Program-made: the position numbers and the translations under genes
Shown: one piece after another, positions 60,293 through 64,000 of the stretch
How positions within the stretch are numbered: the first letter of the stretch is position 1
How the letters are laid out: each line of letters starts with the position of its first letter
From: Chitinimonas arctica
GTDB lineage: Bacteria; Pseudomonadota; Gammaproteobacteria; Burkholderiales; Chitinimonadaceae
Length of the DNA stretch: 64,000 nucleotides
NCBI RefSeq assembly: GCF_007431345.1
Contig: NZ_CP041730.1
Location: 2,790,001-2,854,000, forward strand
Direction of reading: 5' to 3'
Notes under the pieces: generated by a model
What the model was told of the DNA's origin: nothing
The model's database searches: none
Seen by the model: only the letters and a program-made list of their open reading frames with translations

Positions 60293-61855
60293 ATGCAACG
60301 CAGAATCATCCCTCTGCTGCTGGCCGGACTTTGTCTCGGCAGCCAGGCCGATCCGCTCAATGGCTCAAAAAAGGTCTGGATCACGGTCGGCGACGCCGCT
60401 TTTACCCAATTACAGAAGCTGGCTCCCAAAACTGTCGCTAAAGACAGCCGCGCCATGACCGCCAGCGCCGGGATCGGCAGGCAGGCAGGTCTGGAGCGTG
60501 TCCACCTGGTCCAAGTGGACGAGTCGCAATTGCACGATCTGTCGCATGCGGTCCACCATGAACTCAACCGCTGCGGCGGCTTTGCCTTCCATACGAGCGA
60601 AGCGGCGGGCCGCAAGGCGCTGTTGCAGCAGGTGGTGCCCGCCCCGCTGGCCAGCCGCCCCAGCTACACCATCGATAATCAAAGCGTCGTCAATCCCTTG
60701 CTGCCGCAGCTGCAGGACAGCCAGATCGCCAGCACCATCATCGATCTGTCTGCCTTCACCAACCGGTATTACACCAGCGCCCATGGCGTCAATTCGTCCA
60801 ATTGGATCAAGCAGCGCTGGACCCAACTGGCGACTGGCCGTCCGGACGTCACGGTGGAGCAATACAGCCATAGCTGGGCGCAGAAATCGGTCATCCTCAC
60901 CATCAAGGGGACCGACAATGCCAGCGAGGTGGTGGTCATCGGCGGCCATCAGGATTCCATCAACGGCAGCGACCGCAGCGAAAACGCCCGCGCCCCCGGG
61001 GCGGACGACGATGCGTCCGGTATCGCCAGCATGACCGAGGCGATCCGGGTGATGCTGAACAGCGGCTACAAACCGCGTCGTACCATCAAGTTCATGGCCT
61101 ATGCCGCCGAGGAAGTGGGTTTGCGCGGTTCGGACGATATCGCCCGCAGGTTCAAGGCGGATAACGTCAATGTGGTTGGCGTGGTGCAGTTGGACATGAC
61201 CAACTACAAGGGCTCGGATGCCGATATCTATATCTATACCGATTACACCGACAGCTCGCAGAATAATTTCCTGGTCAGCTTGATCAATACCTATCTGCCC
61301 ACCTTGCGGGTAGGCTACGACCGCTGCGGCTACGCTTGCTCCGACCACGCCTCGTGGAGTTCGCAGGGCTTCTTCGCATCCATGCCGTTTGAATCGGCCA
61401 TGAACGATTCGAACCCCCGTATCCACACTACCGGCGATACCTATGCCAACTCCGGCAGCCAGGCCCTGCATGCGCTCAAGTTCGCCCGCATGGCCGTGGC
61501 CTTCGCGGTGGAACTGGGTAGCGATGGACCCTCCATCCCACCGCCGGGCGAAAAGGTGGAGAACTTCACCGGTAGCGTGACCCGTAACCAGAAGCTGAAC
61601 TATGGCCCATTCAAGGTAGCAGCCGGTGGCGGCTTCGTGGCCGAGATGACCGGTACGGGCGATGCCGATCTGTACGTGCGCAAGGGTTCGGCGCCTACCA
61701 CCAGCAGTTATGATTGCCGTCCCTACAAGAGCGGCAGCAACGAGACCTGCAGCCTTGTCGTCAACCCTGCCGGCGATGTATACGTCATGGTGAATGGCTA
61801 TACCAGCGGGACCTCCACCTACAACCTGAAGGTGACCTATCGGGCGCAGCCGTAG
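60293..61855 (+). CDS. Secreted M28-family aminopeptidase with C-terminal PPC domain
   Basis: AAGGAG precedes the ATG by eight bases. The 520 residues have a signal peptide (IPLLLAGLCLGSQA), a propeptide-like region (about 20-130), then a Vibrio-type leucyl aminopeptidase core: zinc ligand His in VVIGGHQDSING, bridging Asp in PGADDDASGIAS, Glu pair in AYAAEEVGLRG, QLDMTNYKGSD, and His in YACSDHASWSSQGFF. A PPC domain (about 430-520; DADLYVRKGSAPTTSSYDCR) closes the protein and is clearly related to the one on the M4 gene. It would finish peptides released by the M4 enzyme outside the cell. Confidence 0.93.
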   Translation: MQRRIIPLLLAGLCLGSQADPLNGSKKVWITVGDAAFTQLQKLAPKTVAKDSRAMTASAGIGRQAGLERVHLVQVDESQLHDLSHAVHHELNRCGGFAFHTSEAAGRKALLQQVVPAPLASRPSYTIDNQSVVNPLLPQLQDSQIASTIIDLSAFTNRYYTSAHGVNSSNWIKQRWTQLATGRPDVTVEQYSHSWAQKSVILTIKGTDNASEVVVIGGHQDSINGSDRSENARAPGADDDASGIASMTEAIRVMLNSGYKPRRTIKFMAYAAEEVGLRGSDDIARRFKADNVNVVGVVQLDMTNYKGSDADIYIYTDYTDSSQNNFLVSLINTYLPTLRVGYDRCGYACSDHASWSSQGFFASMPFESAMNDSNPRIHTTGDTYANSGSQALHALKFARMAVAFAVELGSDGPSIPPPGEKVENFTGSVTRNQKLNYGPFKVAAGGGFVAEMTGTGDADLYVRKGSAPTTSSYDCRPYKSGSNETCSLVVNPAGDVYVMVNGYTSGTSTYNLKVTYRAQP

Positions 61856-61901
61856 CTTGGTGACGCGCTGAACAAATGTGAAGGCTGAACGCTTGGATAA
61901 T

Positions 61902-62068
61902 CACCCGGCGAAGCCGGGTGTTCATGGTCCGTGATAAATCAACGATCCCTCGCTGTTTTATTCCACTCCCCCCGCCCTCGCACCCGTAAAGAGTAGGCCG
62001 TGGTTGTATGCCCCTAAAGGGGCAACAACCACGCACCCGCCGCGAGGGGGCCTCGCTAACGCTCGTTT
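61902..62068 (-). repeat. Dispersed mosaic palindromic repeat, copy B (reverse orientation)
   Basis: The reverse complement reads AAACGAGCGTTAGCGAGGCC, CCTCGCGGC, GGGTG, the hairpin CGTGGTTGT/ACAACCACG enclosing GCCCCT/AGGGGC (plus coordinates 61999-62033), GGCCTACTCTTTACGGGT, GCGAGGGCGGGGGGAGT, an AT-richer piece, and ACACCCGGCTTCGCCGGGTG as the final hairpin. It has the most complete set of modules among the three copies in the window. It lies between the M28 gene and speD, outside both. Confidence 0.85.
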
Positions 62069-62133
62069 GGTGATTTGTTCAGGGGTTTCCAAGCAGCCTT
62101 CCCGCCTGATACTGGCGGGAAGGCATCTCCGCG

Positions 62134-62514
62134 TCACGCGCTCTCTTCCAGCCCGCGCTGCAACCGCTGAATCTGCTGGCGAGCGGGTGCGAAAGCCTGT
62201 AGCAGCGACTGCAATAGCGCTTCGGCACGGGCGGAATTGTCGCCGCCGAAATTGCAGACATAGACGTCCAGCGTTACACCGCCGCGCTCCGGCCAGGTAT
62301 GGATGGCCAGGTGCGATTCGGCCAGCAGTACCACGCCGGTCATGCCGCCAGGACCAATTGGACCGTCGGGAAACCGGTGCCAGCAATCGGCAACCGCTTG
62401 CAGGCCGCAGGCGGCGACCCGGTCATGGCAAAGCCGGGTCAACAGGGCGACGTCCACCAACAGGGCATCGGCGGCGCAGTCATACAGGTCGGCGGTCAGA
62501 TGCAGGCCGTTCAT
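62134..62514 (-). CDS. speD: S-adenosylmethionine decarboxylase proenzyme
   Basis: The 126 residues form the small class 1B pyruvoyl enzyme that makes decarboxylated SAM, the aminopropyl donor for spermidine. The self-cleavage site is AESHLAIHTWPE with Ser67 as the pyruvoyl precursor. His69 is in place, and the catalytic Cys of CNFGGDNSARAEALL is present. It overlaps the FAD-oxidase gene by four bases (62511-62514), so the two are translationally coupled and polyamine-related. No speE is inside the window. Confidence 0.93.
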   Translation of the reverse strand: MNGLHLTADLYDCAADALLVDVALLTRLCHDRVAACGLQAVADCWHRFPDGPIGPGGMTGVVLLAESHLAIHTWPERGGVTLDVYVCNFGGDNSARAEALLQSLLQAFAPARQQIQRLQRGLEESA

Positions 62515-63992
62515 GTGCTTGTTCCTTTATCGCCCAGCAGCCAGCGGGCGGCCCGAATTCCCCAGTAATGCGCTTCCTCCGCCAATGAAAAGCCGCTTAG
62601 ATCGGCATGTGCCAGCATGACGCGGGGCTGTGGCTGGCGCAATGGCAGCAGGTGGCCGTCCAGCAGGCCCACGGTAGGGCGGGCCATGGCATGGCCCCAG
62701 CGGCAAACGTCCAGGCGCGTGGTCAGGTCGAGGATATCCGGGTGGGCACGGGACAGGTCGGCCAAGATCGACTGGGCCCATTGCTCGCGCGTACGGGTCC
62801 GCAGCAGCTGCCGCCCGGCGGCGGGGCTGGCTTCGCTCAGCGGTCGGTAGTAGGTGAGCACGCTGCCTTTGCCATGCAGGGCCAGCGATTGATGGTTGGC
62901 CACCACATAGCCCAGGCCCTGGCCCTGGTACAAGACATTGTCCCAGCTGAGCGGGGCTTGTTCATGCACTTGCGCCGGCACGTCCTGCACGCTCAGATTG
63001 GCCACCAGCCACGGTGCATAGCTGAAGCGCGCGGCGGCGGCGCGCCATTGCGGCGGCAGATCCGGCCAGATATGCGGAAGAAAACCCACCGGGCCGGCCC
63101 ACACCAGCCGCGCGGCGCGGTAACGCACGCTACGTTGCTCCCGGGCCAGGTAGACATCCACATCCACGCCGGTCTTGTCGGCGGCAATGCGCCAGACCAT
63201 GGCATTAGCGCGCAGCCAGGGCGCCAAGCGTGCCGCCAACCGCCGGCTCAGCCAGCCGTTGCCTTCCGGCCAGGTCAGCACGGTATCGCTATCGGCATTG
63301 CTGGCCAGACCATGTCGGCCGGCAAAATAGTGGATGCCGGCCCAGGCTGATGCTTGACTGTAATCGGTGCCGTAATCGTCGCGGCAGGCGTAGTTCACCC
63401 ACCAATGCAGCGAGGGGGCATCGAAACCTTCCCGCCGCAACCAATCGCGCATGGTCACACTATCCAAGGCGCGATCCCGCTCGCCACCCCGGGCGCTCGG
63501 CACGGTGAACTGGGCCTTGCCGGCGTGATCGCGCGCCGCACCCAATTCGCTCATACGGTCGATAAAGCGTTGCTGCTGGGCCCGCTCGCTGGCGCCGATG
63601 CCGAAATGCGGTAGCAGGCCGTCCTGCCACACGCCGTTGATAAACAATCGCTCCTGCGGATTGAAGCAGAGATGGCGTTCTTCATACTCGGGCCTGGCGG
63701 CGAATGGGTCGCCGCGCAAGACACCGAATTCGGCCAGCATCTGGCGAAGTTCCGGCGCATCCGTGCCGGGCAAGGGCAGGTAATGGGCTCCCCAGGGATA
63801 AGCCGTCAACGCATTGCGGCCGCTGAGGCAGTTGCCGCCCGCTTCGTTTTCCAGCTCCAGTACGGCAAAGTCCTGCTGGCCGTTGCGTGCCAGCCACCAT
63901 CCGCAGGCAAGCCCAGCCATGCCGGCACCGACGATCAGCGCATCGACCCGGCGGGTCTCGCTCGGCGGCGGGAAGGCGCCGCCATCGCGCAA
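62511..63992 (-). CDS. FAD-dependent amine-oxidase-like flavoprotein (probably continues past the window)
   Basis: The Rossmann motif VDALIVGAGMAGLACGWWLA and the FAD-contacting GGNCLSGRN and AHADLSGFSLAEEAHYWGI near the end mark the flavin amine oxidase/phytoene desaturase fold. The visible frame reaches the window edge; its first possible start is a TTG at 63990-63992, so the natural start may lie beyond 64000, and about 493 residues are seen. The four-base overlap with speD suggests action on polyamines, or on an aminopropylated product, in the same pathway. No signal peptide is seen. Confidence 0.85.
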   Translation of the reverse strand: MRDGGAFPPPSETRRVDALIVGAGMAGLACGWWLARNGQQDFAVLELENEAGGNCLSGRNALTAYPWGAHYLPLPGTDAPELRQMLAEFGVLRGDPFAARPEYEERHLCFNPQERLFINGVWQDGLLPHFGIGASERAQQQRFIDRMSELGAARDHAGKAQFTVPSARGGERDRALDSVTMRDWLRREGFDAPSLHWWVNYACRDDYGTDYSQASAWAGIHYFAGRHGLASNADSDTVLTWPEGNGWLSRRLAARLAPWLRANAMVWRIAADKTGVDVDVYLAREQRSVRYRAARLVWAGPVGFLPHIWPDLPPQWRAAAARFSYAPWLVANLSVQDVPAQVHEQAPLSWDNVLYQGQGLGYVVANHQSLALHGKGSVLTYYRPLSEASPAAGRQLLRTRTREQWAQSILADLSRAHPDILDLTTRLDVCRWGHAMARPTVGLLDGHLLPLRQPQPRVMLAHADLSGFSLAEEAHYWGIRAARWLLGDKGTST

Positions 63993-64000
63993 GCGGTGGC

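Noticed and set aside
58528..60615. 695-codon minus-strand frame opposite the M4 protease
   Set aside because: Antisense shadow crossing the M4 stop, a terminator and the next gene start.
1..64000. CRISPR array, prophage or complete insertion sequence
   Set aside because: No regularly spaced short repeats, no integrase, transposase or structural phage genes were seen; the dispersed repeat has only three widely separated copies and no coding capacity.

Overview
The window is a GC-rich (roughly 60% or more by eye) chromosomal segment of a Gram-negative bacterium, most likely a betaproteobacterium of the Neisseriales or a close relative. The evidence is gene content and order: topA-smg-dprA-LysM protein running divergently from def-fmt-rsmB-DUF4390-ntrY-ntrX, plus slyX, ohr/ohrR, prlC, yaeQ, ygiQ, a PF10136 membrane protein and a type III glutamine synthetase. 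Genus is not decidable from the sequence alone. No tRNA, rRNA, CRISPR array, IS element or complete prophage was seen.

Layout. 0-5 kb: the tail of a gene resembling metH, a lipoprotein gene that looks frameshifted, pssA, small hypothetical genes, a duplicated terminator, and two copies (1959-2073, 4370-4534) of a palindrome-rich dispersed repeat around a LacI-type regulator. 5-10 kb: an overlapping alpha/beta-hydrolase and M14-like carboxypeptidase pair, an AraC-GyrI regulator and a secreted thermolabile-hemolysin-like lipase. 10-18 kb: methyltransferases, a proline-rich TonB-like membrane protein, a Lar-like zinc-ribbon protein, a nucleotidyltransferase-like protein, a DUF1853 protein, two flavoproteins, a frameshifted MerR-TipAS regulator and slyX. 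18-29 kb: housekeeping and repair genes (prlC, yaeQ, ygiQ, arsC-like, ycaQ-like, glnT) and a secreted lipin-like HAD phosphatase. 29-34 kb: the ohr-ohrR peroxide pair, a glycine-zipper protein, an RsuA-type pseudouridine synthase, an S4-TPR-patatin operon and a solitary GspE/PilB ATPase. 35-41 kb: tlyA, a REC-GAF-histidine kinase, a SelW-like protein, the PF10136 membrane protein and a DUF433/DUF5615 toxin-antitoxin-like pair whose base composition looks lower in GC. 41-50 kb: plsC, a large GGDEF-EAL protein, topA, smg, dprA and a LysM protein. 50-57.5 kb: def-fmt-rsmB-DUF4390-ntrY-ntrX. 58-64 kb: two secreted peptidases (M4 and M28) that share a C-terminal PPC domain, the third copy of the dispersed repeat, and speD overlapping an FAD amine-oxidase-like gene that runs off the window end.

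Functionally, the segment combines translation and DNA maintenance genes with a set of exported hydrolases (lipase, M4 and M28 peptidases, patatin lipoprotein, lipin-like phosphatase), suggesting a free-living organism that degrades external protein and lipid. The most unusual items are the mosaic palindromic repeat family, the NtrX-like regulator whose AAA+ domain has lost its catalytic motifs, the speD/FAD-oxidase pair at the window edge, and several single-base frame disruptions next to short homopolymers that may be real or may be sequence errors.
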